Assembly (NCBI RefSeq): GCF_963583255.1
Contig: NC_084811.1
Span: 16,138,088-16,202,087 of the forward strand
Source of the DNA: Pyrus communis
Lineage: Eukaryota > Streptophyta > Magnoliopsida > Rosales > Rosaceae
Direction: 5' to 3'
DNA: 64,000 bases
The number at the start of each line of letters is the position of its first letter. Positions within the stretch are counted from its first letter, which is position 1. The notes below the pieces were generated by a model, which made no database searches, had not been told where the DNA came from, and saw only the letters and a program-made list of their open reading frames with translations. The position numbers and the translations under genes were made by a program. Below, piece after piece: positions 47,092-59,598 of the stretch.

Positions 47092-49069
47092 TGATAGGAG
47101 CATATTTATGCTACTTAGTTATGTTGTTTCCTTGCATTTATGAAGTTAATTACTATTTATTTTAGTCTTTTAAGTTATTTTCGTATGTTTTTAGGTCCCA
47201 ATGGCAAAAGGAGCAAGAAAGGGCATTTTGAGGCTATTTGGAGCATTTTTGGGCATGGATTGGATAGCTTAACCATGGAGCAAAGAGGATGGACGAAATT
47301 GAAGTCAAGAAGGGCTAGGAAAGGCTACAAATCTGGTGGAAGAAGTCCTAATGCAATGAAGATAAGGAAGAAGCAAGAAACAAGGAACCTTATCCAACCT
47401 TATCTTATCCTATCCTAGAAACCTTATCCTATCCTAACTCTAACATTATCCTATCTTATCCTATCCAAATTAGGTTAGGACTTAAACTTAGCTACTTAGA
47501 GGGAATTAATTACACATTTAAACACCTATTTCAGTTTCTAGAAGCCTTATCCATTTAAATGCCGCAAGAACTCCATTCCTTGTAGGTTTAGGAATCGCAA
47601 TCCTCCTTCTACACAAATATCATGTGTCCTTGGCCCTTTAGGTTTAGGAATTTGCCCTAAACACTCCTTCTAGAACACCTTATCTTCTCCCATGTGTGTG
47701 CGGCACCAAAACCTTCTAGAATTCCCTAAATCCTAGCCGCACTACCTATTACAAATGCCATTTGATTTCTGCCTTGGATTAACCCTTTTTCTATGGGATT
47801 GTGCAATCCTTTTCCTTCGCTAAGTGTGCCTAATTAGCCTATATAAGCAGCCCTATGCCGCACCATTCAATCACCCACTCACTCATTCATTCATTCATTC
47901 ATACTTTCATCCATCAAACACCACAATCCATTCTACACCACCCTAGTGCCGCAAGCAAGGAAGCAAGGAGAGGAGAACTTGTGCAATCTACCATCCAAGG
48001 GAGTGCCGTGCATGCCATTGGAGTGTGGAGCGTTTTTCTTGGTTCCTTCTCTCCTTAGTCTTAGTTCAATGTTTAAATTTAATTATCTTTGTTTTGCGAA
48101 CATGAGGAACTAACTTCTTTTTAGTTAGAGGAGAATTTGAAGCCATGATTATATGTTTTATATGAATTGATTACGTCCGGTTATTATTTCTTAAAGGCAT
48201 GAATGTGATTTGCTTATCTAAGTTATTAAAACTGGTTTATGTATGTGGGTTGGGGGTTAACACTTAATTTGCATGCATAAACTTGACGCTAGAGTATAGG
48301 GGGGTTTCACGTAATTGTTATTCACTTATATTCAAAAGTAGTGGAGGTTGCTAGTCACAATCGCGTTAAGTAAATCCTTGGTACGAATCCCATGTGTTTC
48401 ATAGTGATGAGTGCCTTGTCAACGCTTATAGTTTTCACAAAGCTTAATGACTTTTGATATGTATCTTTGTTATGCATCTCATATAAAGAACTTGAAAAAG
48501 ATAATTTGGTTGTAATGTGTTTTCATTCAATTCAATGAAATAAGGAAAACTTGAGGGTTAGTTGTGCGATGCAACTAATTTGGGGCGTTGTCATTCATAG
48601 TCTAAAGGAGTAATAAATGGACATTGGTTCGTATGCATATATCATGTGTGGAGAAGGACCCTCTAACTAGCCTTTTACCCATTTATTTTACCTAAATTCG
48701 TTTTTCAAAAGTGTTTTCTACTAAGTTTTTGTTTTGAGTCTAAAATTCGTCAAAAACAATCCCCATGTTATTTAGTCTTCATATTTGAGTCAAAACTTGT
48801 TTTCCTTGAGTCTTTTGAGTCTAGTCAAGTCTTATTTTTGTCCAAAACCTTTATTGAGTCTAAATTTGAGTCTTTTTGAGTATTGGTTGCTATTTTAAGT
48901 GTCTAAAGTTAGTTTTGAGTCCATAAAGTCTAATTTAATGTTTTTGAGTCTTATTTACATAGATTAGCATCCCTAGTTAATCCCCGGTCTAGAACGATCC
49001 CTACTTACATATCTACTACAATTGTCACAAATAGGGTTTAATTTGTGTGTCAAGTTAATTTACACATCA
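47092..49069 (+). repeat. 5' LTR of E9
   Basis: It starts TGATAGGAGCATATTTATGC and ends TTTACACATCA. An apparent ORF at 47140-47418 repeats at 56123 in the 3' LTR and is LTR sequence rather than a gene. Confidence 0.92.
47840..47847 (+). promoter_or_regulatory. Probable TATA box of the E9 5' LTR
   Basis: TATATAAG, also found at 56833-56840 in the 3' LTR, about 750 bases into each LTR. Confidence 0.55.
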
Positions 49070-49074
49070 AATTT

Positions 49075-49092
49075 TGGCGCTGTTGCCGAGGA
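49075..49092 (+). other. Primer-binding site of E9, tRNA-Asp type, two mismatches
   Basis: TGGCGCTGTTGCCGAGGA differs from the exact tRNA-Asp complement in E1 at two positions, both C-to-T or G-to-A. Confidence 0.87.
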
Positions 49093-49212
49093 TTAGCAAA
49101 TTTGCTAATCCCTTTTGTTTGTGTAGTGTCTTTGTGTTTTTTCTTTAAGTGTGCCGTGCCTTTTAAATAGATTGCTGATTTGGTTGTGTTCTTTATTTTC
49201 AGGTACTAGTTT

Positions 49213-51075
49213 ATGACTCGTCGTTCTCAACCTATTCGTGCAAACATATTGGATTTTGACGACGATTTTGAACGAACTTTGAGAAGAAAGAGGAAACAAC
49301 CGAAACCTTATCCACCAAGTTCAAGTTCAGATTCCGAATCTAAATTTGAAGAAGAAGAAAGCATGGCGGCAGACAATCGAACAATCAAAGAACTTTTGGC
49401 CTCGGGGCTAGACAATGCCGTACCTTTGTGCATCCAATATCCTATGGCTGCCCAAGGCAAGACCGATGAGTTCGAATTGAAGTCTAGCTTGTTGCATCAC
49501 ATTCCCAAATACCATGGGTTGTCCATGGAAGATCCAAACAAGCATCTTAAGGAGTTTGAAGTGGTATGTTCGAGTATGACACCCATCAATGTCGATGGGA
49601 ACATTTTGAAGATGAAGGCCTTTCCATTCTCTCTTCTAGAAAACGCTAAAGATTGGCTATACGAATTGGCACCCGGAACCATCACTTCTTGGGAAAGCAT
49701 GAAGCGGGCATTCTTAGAGAAATTCTTCCCAACTTCAAGAGTGATTCTTTTGAGGAAGAAAATAAGTGGCATTCAACAAAACCAAGGGGAGTCTTTTCCG
49801 ACATATTATGAAAGTTTCAAGACTCTAGTTGCTTCATGCCCTCAACATCAAATGAAGGAAGAACTTTTAATTCAATATTTCTATGAGGGGCTTCTTCCAA
49901 TTGAGAGACAAATGCTAGATGCCTCAGTGGGAGGTGCTTTGGTTGACAAAACGCCCGTGGCTGCCAAGGTTTTAATTGCAAATAGAGCATTGAATGCACA
50001 ACAATATGAAGGTGTTGGACAAAGAGACACCCCACGGCAGCAAGTGAATGAGGTAAGTTCCCAATTCGACATTCAATCTCAATTAGCTAATCTTACTTCT
50101 ATTGTGTCTCAGATGGCCGAAGGAATGAGGATACAAGGTCCAAGTGTATGTGGCGTATGTTCTATCCAAGGACATCCTTCGGACAAGTGCCCTCAATTGA
50201 TTGAGAATGGGGGATGGGAAAGTGCAAATGCCATTGGATTTCCAAGCCAAAATCAGCCAAGGAATGATCCATATTCTAACACATATAATCCGGGGTGGAG
50301 AGACCATCCAAACTTCAAGTGGAGGGAGCCTCAACAACTTCAACAACAAGGAGGCTTTAGGCAACAACCCCCGGGGTTTTACACCAAAACCTACGGCAAT
50401 GATCCAACCCCACCCCAATCTGCCCAAAACAATCAAGGTACGCCTTTAGATAATGCTACACTTCTTAAGTTACTTACCAATTTGTCTCAGGGGCAAGAAA
50501 ATCAAAACAAAGGATTGCAAAACCAAGAAAAGGCGATGCAAAACTAAGACAAAAGGATGGACCACTTAGAGAAGCAAATTGGGCAAATTGCGGAGTTGGT
50601 AGGACAATTGCGAGACCAAGGCAAGCTCCATAGCTCAACCATTGTCAATCCAAAGGGAGGGTTCGAAACCGCCAAGGCCATTACGTTGAGAAGTGGTAAG
50701 GAGCTTGGAAATCATCCAAAACCATCCAAACAAAGCCTTAATGAGGAGAAAGAACTGCTGCAAGAAGAAGAGCAGGGAGCAAAGGCCACGGCAAGGGAAG
50801 CCAAAACCTTGCCACAACCCTCTAGTACACCAAAACCATCCCAAACCACCAAGGTGAGTCCAAATTCGAATTTGTCTAGTTCTATTGCACTAAATGTGCC
50901 CTTTCCTAGTTGGTTTATGCAATCTAAGACAGAGGAGGATGAAAAAGACATCCTGGAGACATTTAGGAAGGTGCATATCAATATTCTGCTCCTTGATGCA
51001 ATAAAGCAAATTCTGAAGTACGCTAAGTTTTTGAGGAAGATTTGTACAACAAGGAAACGAATTCAGGAGAAGGAG
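49213..51075 (+). pseudogene. gag of E9, one stop, interrupted by solo LTR E11
   Basis: The ATG at 49213 opens the same N-terminus as the other elements (MTRRSQP). The core gag (SMEDPNKHLKEFEVV near 49520) and zinc knuckle CGVCSIQGHPSDKC (near 50150-50191) are intact. A TAA at 50545-50547 replaces a CAA codon present in E1. The frame then continues to IQEKE at 51075, where E11 lies, and resumes at 53182. Without the stop it would code a full gag and protease. Confidence 0.92.
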
Positions 51076-53176
51076 TGATATGAGCATATTTAGGCGACTT
51101 AGCTAGCTTATTCTTGTGCATTTGTGTTATTATTTCTTAGTTAATGTAGTATTTCAACTCATTTTCGTGTGTTTGTAGGTCCAAAGGGTGAAAGTACCAA
51201 GAAAGTGCATTTTGGTGCATTTTGGAGCAGTTTTGGGCACTATGTGGATAGCTTGTATATGGGCTAACATGGATGGATGAATTTGGAGTTCAAGAGGCTA
51301 GAAATATGATAAGAAGATGAAGAAATTAAACTCAAGACAAAGTGGATAAGGAATCAGCTCAAAAGAGGAAACATTATCCAAAACCTTATCTAACCTTATC
51401 TAACCTTATCTAACCTTATCCAACCTTATCCTATCTTATCCTAACCTAATCTTGTTCCACCTTAATCCTAGCTGCAAGTGGACCTAAAAACCTAATTTTT
51501 AGAAGCCTTATCTGACCCTAAAAGGGTGCCACACCCTTACCCCTTTTATTTCTTCTAGAAAACCCAAAATCAGCCACAAAACACTTAGTTTCTAGAAAGC
51601 CCAATTTTGGACGAATTTCCTAAACCTTTTTCCTTTTGGATTCTGATTTGTTAGGCCTTAATCCTTGTGGATTTGGGTATACAAATCCTTTTATGAAACT
51701 AATTGGGCCAAACCCTCTCCTAAGTGGATTTAACTTACTTGTGCCAAACCCTAGGGCCCTAATCCATAAAATCTGCTAAGTGTAACCCTAATCTAATTAA
51801 CCCTAGGACTATATAAACATATTTTCAGCCATAAATTCGTACCACCCCCTTATGCTATTCAGAAACCCTTGTTCCGCAACCTCCATTCTCTATTCTCAAC
51901 CTCCATACCCCTCCATACATCTTCCTACACATCTGCCGCACCCTTCCCACCATAATCAACCATCCTCCATCCCTCCAAACAAGGAAACACCATCCAAAAC
52001 CCCCAATTCCACCACACACAACTTGTGTCGCAGCAAGGAGGAGGAGGAGGAGCCAAATCGTGCATCAAATCCATCTTGGAATTGCTGAGCGTTTAGGTGT
52101 AATCTTTCTTATGATTTCAATGTTTAAATTCAATACTTTTTGTTGTGCAAGCATGAGGAACTAATTCCCTTTTGGCTAGGGGGGAATTTCGAAACCATGG
52201 TTATATTTGCATGATGATTTGATTACTTTCAGTTGTGATTTCATGGTTGATGAATTGAATTTGCTTATCTGTTTTAATTAAAACTTGTTTATGTATATGA
52301 ATTGAGAGTGCACACTTAATTTGCATGCATAAATATGATGCTAGGGTATAAGGAAACTTCACCTAATCGTTGGGAACTTATATTCATGAGTAGTTAAGAT
52401 TGTTGGTCACAATTATGTTAAGTAAATTCTTGGCAAAAGTATCATGCGCTTTCATAGTTACGAATGCCTCGTCAACACCTATGATTTCCATAGACCCTAA
52501 TGATCTTTGATTGTCTTTCTTTTATGCGCTTTCATATAGAAAACTTTTAAGGAATAATTTGATTGCAATGCACTAATTCCATTCAATTCAATGACCTAAG
52601 GGAAATCTGAGAGTTAATTTAAGCGTACCTAATTAACTTGGGGTGTTGAGGTTCATAAATTCATTGAATAAGCAACTGAAGATTGTGTTGTATGCAAGTA
52701 TGCCATGTGTGGAGAAAAACCTCCTAGCCATCTCACCATGCACTTAATTTTATCAATTTCGTCCAAATCTGCCTATTTTACATATTTGTTTTGTTTGTTT
52801 GATTTTCGTCAAAAACCAAATCCCCCATTGTCTTAGAGTGTCTAATTGGTCCAAATATGTTTTAATTTGTGTTTTTAAGAGTTTTGAGTCAAGTTAGAAC
52901 CAATTTTTGTCCAAGTTTGTGTTTAGGCTTAAAACTGCCCAGATTGTGTTTTTAAGGCAGTTTTGAGTGTTTTTAGCCTATTTTGAGTCTTGTGAACGTG
53001 TGTGAGTCTTTTTTAAGTGAGTTTATGTGTTTTAAAGGTTAGTTTTATTTATTTGAGTCAGTTTAGAGTGTTTAGCAAGCCCTCCTAATCCCCGGTGTAA
53101 AAACGATCCCTACTTATTTATATGCTACAATTGTCAAAAGAGGGTTAATTTGTGTGTTAAGTTAATTTTCGCATCA
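51076..53176 (+). repeat. Solo LTR E11 (E6 LTR family)
   Basis: 2101 bp, from TGATATGAGCATATTTAGG to TTTTCGCATCA. An exact target duplication AGGAG lies at 51071-51075 and 53177-53181, and the gag frame of E9 rejoins across it. No internal sequence remains. An AACCTTATCT-type tandem array lies at about 51378-51440. Confidence 0.94.
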
Positions 53177-53181
53177 AGGAG

Positions 53182-54089
53182 GTGGTACATGTAAGTGAGA
53201 ATGTCTCTGTAATGTTGCAAAGAAAGCTGCCACCTAAATGCAAAGATCCAGGTAGTTTCACTATCCCTTGTGTAATTGGTAATACAAGGTTCGAACATGC
53301 AATGCTAGATTTAGGTGCATCAATTAATGTCATGCCATACTCTGTTTATGCATCTATGAATCTAGGAGAGCTTAAAAAAGATGGTGTTATTATTCAATTA
53401 GCCGATCGATCTAATGCATACCCGAGAGGAGTTTTGGAAGATATTTTGGTGCAGGTAAACCACTTGATTTTTCCTGCAGATTTCTATGTGCTTGACATGA
53501 AGGATTCAACCCACTCTCCACCATCGCCACTCTTACTTGGACAACTTTTCATGAAAACAGCCCATACCAAGATTGACGTGGCCAATGGAGCCTTAACTAT
53601 GGAGTTTGGTGGTGATACGATTAACTTTAAAGTTTCTAAATCCATTGAGAATCCTAATGATGTTCGTTCTTGTTTTGCCATTGGTATAATTAAAAATATA
53701 GGGCAGGAACGTTCAACACCAATCAAGAAGGATGCGTCTAGAACCACCATCGAGGAAGGAATTGAAGGAGAGCACAAGAAGCACGCCACTACCCTACAAA
53801 CACCCAATCTGGCCGTACCTAAGGATAAATTGGCGAGATAGTGGCTGCCCTAGGGGCATTGCCACAACATCCTAGTAAGTCTCCAATCCCAATTCCAATT
53901 CCCATTTCAACTAATAGGTTGTTACCTTCTTTGGTGCAGGTTCCAAATCGATTTCAAGGTGGTGGGGGCGTCTACATGGACTATAGGAACCAAAACACCA
54001 CAATCAGGGAGGATCACTATCCCCTCCCATTCATTGAGCCATACTATGAGAACTTTGAAGTGTATGCCGTGGGCCCAATTGAAGTTTAA
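53182..54089 (+). pseudogene. protease and collapsed pol of E9
   Basis: It starts with VVHVSENVS and carries the retropepsin DLGAS motif near 53309 and the usual following segment to about 53640. Beyond that the sequence diverges. A one-base shift lies near 53830; the second frame gives EIVAALGALPQ. The RT is reduced to about 30 residues (VYMDYRNQN...HYPLPFIE), fused directly to the last residues of pol (PYYENFEVYAV), ending at TAA 54087-54089. The FMDD box, RNase H and integrase are all missing. E9 could therefore move only with proteins from another element. Confidence 0.88.
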
Positions 54090-56074
54090 AAGGAAGGATC
54101 GTCCGGCTGGAAGACGTTAAAGCAAGCGCTTCTTGGGAGGCAACCCATGCAAATAAAGAAGAACTAGGAAGCTCAACCACTCCATAACCAGATTTGCGTT
54201 CCTAAACCCTACTCTTTATTGCTTTTACTTTGCCATGATTGTCGTGTTTGTTAGTTGTGTTATTTGTTTGTTTGTTTATGAGTCTATGCTTAAAACATTG
54301 AGGACAATGTTTGGTTTAAGTGTTGGGGGGGGGGGGGTCAACAAAGTGTTTTTCATGCAAATTCGTGGGATTTTATCACCCATCATTTCTAAAGTTGTTT
54401 TTCACTGTTTTAAGTGTTTTTAGTGCATTTTGAAGTGTTTTTATGTGTCTTAAACAGAAAATCCGAAAATTTGAAAACAAATCGAAAAAGAGTGTTTTAA
54501 AAACCCAAAAAGAGTTGTTTTTCGAGTCGTTTTATTTTTGTGTTTGTGTCTTAGGGTACCTTCCAACACAATGATGAGGATTTGGTTTTTAAAATTGCAT
54601 GACTATTAAAGAAAGTTACGAACATAGATGGAAGTTTGATATGCTCTTTGGTTATATGCTTAGTTATAGTTGACATGTACGAATTCACATGTAATCACAA
54701 AATAAAAAAAAAAAACCAGTTTTTGTAACATGCTTGAAGGAAGAAACTCAAACTAATGCTACAACCCTGAGATATTTGAGCCTAAACATTCTTTGGAGAG
54801 TTATTAATCTTGATTTCTTGTTTGCTAAAGTCGTTGCATGATCTCATCATTCTTTGCTTGGTTACTACTTAGAATGCGTTTCATCACTATAGTTCCAAAT
54901 ACTACAACTCACGCCCATTTTATTCAAAGCATAAAATTGATTAGCATAACAAATAATAAGATGAAGTTGGTTAGTTTAAACCCAGAGCCAAAAAAGCCTT
55001 ACCCCTTTACATATGTATTGTAGGTTTAAACCCCTTTGAGCCTTATTTAGCCTATTTTCTTTGTTTACCACATAATCCTTACCTTGCCTAGATTAGGATT
55101 ATCCAAACCCTTATTCTTAAAGGATAGTAAAGCATGACTTAGAGGGAATTCCTTTCGATCTAAAAGTTGCAGAAAAACAAGTGTGGGGGAAGGGATTTTC
55201 GTAGGAATTCATGAAGTAGTATGTTTGTGTGCCAAAGAAAGAATAGGGCACGAAAGGAAAAAAAAAACAAAAAAAAAAAAAAAAAACGTGAAAAAGAAGG
55301 AAAAAAGAAGAAAAGGAGTTGAAAATAAGTGAGAATGAAATCACAAGTGTTGATTGTTGAGGAAAGGGTCCAAAAGTTTGAATTTGACCCTAAGTTTTGT
55401 GTGAAGTTTCCCTTGGTGTTCAAAGTTGATTTCTGCATTGAAAAGTGAATTCTAAGTGTTTATTTCATTACTTTGCTTACTATTGCTTTAAGAACTTTTG
55501 TTTATCCTTACCTTTCTTTGTTAGCCAAATACCCTAGCCCCGTTACAACCCTTAGACTTCGATCTTGATTGTTATGTGTTTCAATATGTGGAGTTTAAAA
55601 TTGGTTTGAGCATATGGTATCCCTGGTTCTCGCGTCTAAGTAGTGGCATTCCATTCATGAGATCATATACAGGTTAATAATTCCGGAAATTGCCTTCTTT
55701 GTTATGACATATGTGAGTATTAGTTTACATGTTTACATCAATCTTCTCACATATACCTAGTGTAGGGAGTGTAGTCAGAAAATCTGTGTGAAAAATAAAG
55801 TGTATCGAGTGAGGCATTGGGGGATTCTCTAAAGCATGTTACTACATTCAAAATCATGTTTTAATTGATTAAATGCGAGCTAGTGAGTGGTAACTATGAT
55901 TAAGTATATGCTCAAAGGTAGGGATAACTAAAATCTATGCATGTGGTGTTCTTTAAATGTGTCATGTTCATTGGAAATCCCTGAGGTATATGTTGGAAGG
56001 TCTAGAATGTGTTTTGCTTGTTTTGTTTATTTCGTTTTGCTCGAGGACTAGCAAAAGCTAAGTGTCGGGGAATT
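54090..56074 (+). other. Post-pol region of E9, no ORF
   Basis: The conserved motif lies at about 54099-54149. Polypurine tracts lie at about 54318-54338 and 55172-55196, and at 56060-56074 against the 3' LTR; the last is interrupted (AAGTGTCGGGG). An A-rich run lies near 55257-55286. The conserved region survived although pol was lost. Confidence 0.82.
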
Positions 56075-58079
56075 TGATAGGAGCATATTTATGCTACTTA
56101 GTTATGTTGTTTCCTTGCATTTATGAAGTTAATTACTATTTATTTCAGTCTTTTAAGTTATTTTCGTATGTTTTTAGGTCCCAATGGCAAAAGGAGCAAG
56201 AAAGGGCATTTTGAGGCTATTTGGAGCATTTTTGGGCATGGATTGGATAGCTTAACCATGGAGCAAAGAGGATGGACGAAATTGAAGTCAAGAAGGGCTA
56301 GGAAAGGCTACAAATCTGGTGGAAGAAGTCCTAATGCAATGAAGATAAGGAAGAAGCAAGAAACAAGGAACCTTATCCAACCTTATCCAACCTTATCTTA
56401 TCCTATCCTAGAAACCTTATCCTATCCTAACTCTAACATTATCCTATCTTATCCTATCCAAATTAGGTTAGGACTTAAAATTAGCTACTTAGAGGGAATT
56501 AATTACACAGTTAAACACCTATTTCAGTTTCTAGAAGCCTTATCCATTTAAATGCCGCAAGAACTCCATTCCTTGTAGGTTTAGGAATCACAATCCTCCT
56601 TCTACACAAATATCATGTGTCCTTGGCCCTTTAGGTTTAGGAATCTGCCCTAAACACTCCTTCTAGAACACCTTATCTTCTCCCATGTGTGTGCGGCACC
56701 AAAACCTTCTAGAATTCCCTAAATCCTAGCCGCACTACCTATTCCAAATCCCATTTGATTTCTGCCTTGAATTAACCCTTTTTCTATGGGATTGTGCAAT
56801 CCTTTTCCTTCACTAAGTGTGCCTAATTAGCCTATATAAGCAGCCCTATGCCGCACCATTCAATCAGCCACTCACTCATTCATTCATTCATACTTTCATC
56901 CATCAAACACCACAATCCATTCTACACCACCCTAGTGCCACAAGCAAGGAAGCAAGGAGAGGAGGACTTGTGCAATCTACCATCCAAGGGAGTGCCGTGC
57001 ATGCCATTGGAGTGTGGAGCATTTTTCTTCGTGCTTTTAGCGTTTTTCTTGGTGCTTTCTATCCTTAGTCTTAGTTCAATGTTTAAATTTAATTATCTTT
57101 GTTTTGCGAACATGAGGAACTAACTTCTTTTTAGTTAGAGGAGAATTTGAAGCCATGATTATATGTTTTATATGAATTGATAACGTCCGGTTATTATTTC
57201 TTAAAGGCATGAATGTGATTTGCTTATCTAAGTTATTAAAACTGGTTTATGTATGTGGGTTGGTGGTTAACACTTAACTTGCATGCATAAACTTGACGCT
57301 AGAGTATAGGGGGGTTTCACGTAATTGTTATTCACTTATATTCAAAAGTAGTGGAGGTTGCTAGTCACAATCGCGTTAAGTAAATCCTTGGTACGAATCT
57401 CATGCGTTTCATAGTGATGAGTGCCTTGTCAACGCTTATAGTTTTCACCAAGCTTAATGACTTTTGATATGTATCTTTGTTATGCATCTCATATAAAGAA
57501 CTTGAAAAAGATAATTTGGTTGTAATGCGTTTTCATTCAATTCAATGAAATAAGGAAAACTTGAGGGTTAGTTGTGCGATGCAACTAATTTGGGGCGTTG
57601 TCATTCATAGTCTAAAGGAGTAATAACTGGACATTGGTTTATATGCATATATCATGTGTGGAGAAGGACCCTCTAACTAGCCTTTTACCCATTTATTTTA
57701 CCTAAATTCGTTTTTCAAAAGTGTTTTCTACTAAGTTTTTGTTTTGAGTCTAAAATTCGTCAAAAACAATCCCCATGTTATTTAGTCTTCATATTTGAGT
57801 CAAAACTTGTTTTCCTTGAGTCTTTTGGGTCTAGTCAAGTCCTATTTTCGTCCAAAACCTTTATTGAGTCTAAATTTGAGTCTTTTTGAGTATTGGTTGC
57901 TGTTTTAAGTGTCTACAGTTAGTTTTGAGTCCATAGAGTCCAATTTAGTGTTTTTGAGTCTTATTTACATAGATTAGCATCCCTAGTTAATCCCCAGTCT
58001 AGAACGATCCCTACTTACATATCTACTACAATTGTCACAAATAGGGTTTAATTTGTGTGTCAAGTTAATTTTCACATCA
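56075..58079 (+). repeat. 3' LTR of E9
   Basis: 2005 bp, ending TTTTCACATCA, followed by TAAG(T) and the Cassandra-like insertion. A TATATAAG box lies at 56833-56840. Confidence 0.92.
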
Positions 58080-58083
58080 TAAG

Positions 58084-58368
58084 TGTGACATCCCACATCG
58101 CCCAGGGGAGTGATCCTTATATATATATTCCCATCCCTACCTAGCACGAGGCCTTTTGGGAGTTCACTGGCTTCGGGTTCCGTAGGAACTCCGAAGTTAA
58201 GCGAGAAGGGGGCTTGAGCAATCCCATGATGGGTGACCTACTGCGAAGTTGCTCGTGAGTTCCAAAAACAAAACCGTGAGGGAATGGTAAGCCCAAAGCG
58301 GACAATATCGTGCTACGGTAGTGGAGTCGGGCCTGGGAAGTGGTTCCGTCCCGGGCCGGGATGTGACA
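58084..58368 (+). mobile_element. Solo LTR of a Cassandra-type TRIM retrotransposon
   Basis: 285 bp with ends TGTGACATCCC and GGGATGTGACA, and an exact target duplication ATAAG (58079-58083 and 58369-58373). The middle is 5S-rRNA-like. Cassandra elements are known terminal-repeat retrotransposons in miniature that carry a 5S-derived pol III promoter in the LTR and code for no protein. Only one LTR is present, so this is a solo LTR. The weak ORF on the minus strand is a shadow. Confidence 0.88.
58150..58263 (+). other. 5S-rRNA-like core of the Cassandra LTR
   Basis: Words shared with plant 5S rRNA as I remember it: AACTCCGAAGTTAAGCG at about 58187-58203, ATGGGTGACCT at about 58229-58239 with CTGCGAAGT just after, and CTCGTG near 58252. 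These cover the internal A-box, intermediate element and C-box of the 5S promoter. A TATATATAT run lies upstream at about 58118. It is not a normal 5S gene: the 5' third differs strongly. Confidence 0.82.
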
Positions 58369-58373
58369 ATAAG

Positions 58374-59598
58374 TATTGACAAAGCACTTGTAACTATGAC
58401 ATCATGATACTCATGCTAGGAATTTACTTAACATGATTGTGAAAACAACCTTAACTACTTGTGAATATAAGTTTGTGACGATTATGTGAAATTCCCTTAT
58501 ATTCTAGCACCAAATTCAAGCATGCAAATTAAGTAGGCCTCCCTAATGAACATACAAGAATAAGTTATTCATCAAACGCTTAAGTAAATTGCATTCACAA
58601 TTTATGAAATCACAACTGGAATTAATCAACTCATATTATAAACATAATCATGGTTTTAAAGCCTCCCCTAGCTAAAACGAGTTTAGCCTCTCATGTTCAC
58701 AACAACACAAAGGAAAATTGAATTAAACATTGAAAACAAAAGATAGATTACACCTAAAAACGTTCCAACACTCCAACTTGAATGCACAAACGTCCAAGGT
58801 TTCTTCTTCTTCTCTTCTTCTTTGCAAGGTTGCGGCACAAGAGTTTAGGGTTGATTTTGGATGGATTTCTGGGTTATGAATAGGTTTAGGTTGGTAAGGT
58901 GGTGCGGCAAAGGTTGGGAATGATGTATGGATGTTTGGGTGAAGGTATGAAAGTGTATGAATAGTGGAAGGAGAGTCGAAGGCTGCGGCAAAGCTTAGGA
59001 ATTTGTGAATGATGGCAGATTGTGTGTGAGAGTGATTAGGGTTGAATTAGGGCGCGGCTTTGGTATTTATTTGGGAGAAAGAATCCTAGGGTTTATTACA
59101 TAATTTAGGAAAGGATTGGACCCCCAAATCCCTAAGGAAAAGGAGATACGAAATCAGAAATCAAAGGGAAAAGGGAAAGTAACTTGCAGCCTTGAATTGT
59201 AAGAAAGGGAATGTGTTTTAAGCTGAAATTAGGCAAGGATTTGGGAAAGAAAAGGTATGTAAGGTGTGGCTGAGATTGAGGTGAAAAGGAATGTAGTTTA
59301 ATGACATAGAATAGGCAACAAGGACCTCCCTTGCACGGCAAGGAAGGGAAACACTTATGGGATGCACGGCAAAGATACTTAAGTTGCAAGGAAGGCTTGA
59401 TTTGTGTCCTAAAATGAATAGGAGTCTTCAATGTTGCTGAAACATGAGGTCTTTTAGGATTAGGAGAGATTAAACCAAAATAGGATGCGTTGGCTTAACT
59501 TTCCTACTTCAAATAGGAAACCTTCTTTGACTAGGATTCCTCTTTTGATTAGGAATCCTAACACCTTTAGGTCTTCAATTTCGTCCTTTCCTTTTGCT
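58374..59598 (-). repeat. LTR E10 fragment, right piece
   Basis: It continues the minus-strand LTR from 47091 (tATTGACAAAGCAC..., matching AGTGTTGACGAGGC in the E6 LTR) and stops at TTGCT where E12 is inserted. The remainder of E10 would lie right of E12. Small ORFs here (for example 59132-59431) are not supported as genes. Confidence 0.75.

Larger units (their letters stand above)
47092..58079 (+). mobile_element. Internally deleted Athila-type element E9
   Basis: The LTRs are 47092-49069 (1978 bp) and 56075-58079 (2005 bp). They differ by indels (for example extra AACCTTATCC units near 56390 and an insertion near 57030) and many substitutions, so E9 is older than E1 and E2. The flanks are GAAGT and TAAGT, a five-base target duplication with one change. 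The interior has gag and protease, but RT, RNase H and integrase are almost gone. Solo LTR E11 lies in gag-pol. Confidence 0.9.

Noticed and set aside
47140..47418. ORF MKLITIYFSLLSYFR... also at 56123
   Set aside because: It lies in both LTRs of E9, and its end differs between copies by repeat number. It is best explained as LTR DNA.
58150..58263. A functional 5S rRNA gene
   Set aside because: The 5' third does not match 5S, it is flanked by TGTGACATCCC LTR ends and a target duplication, and it occurs singly.
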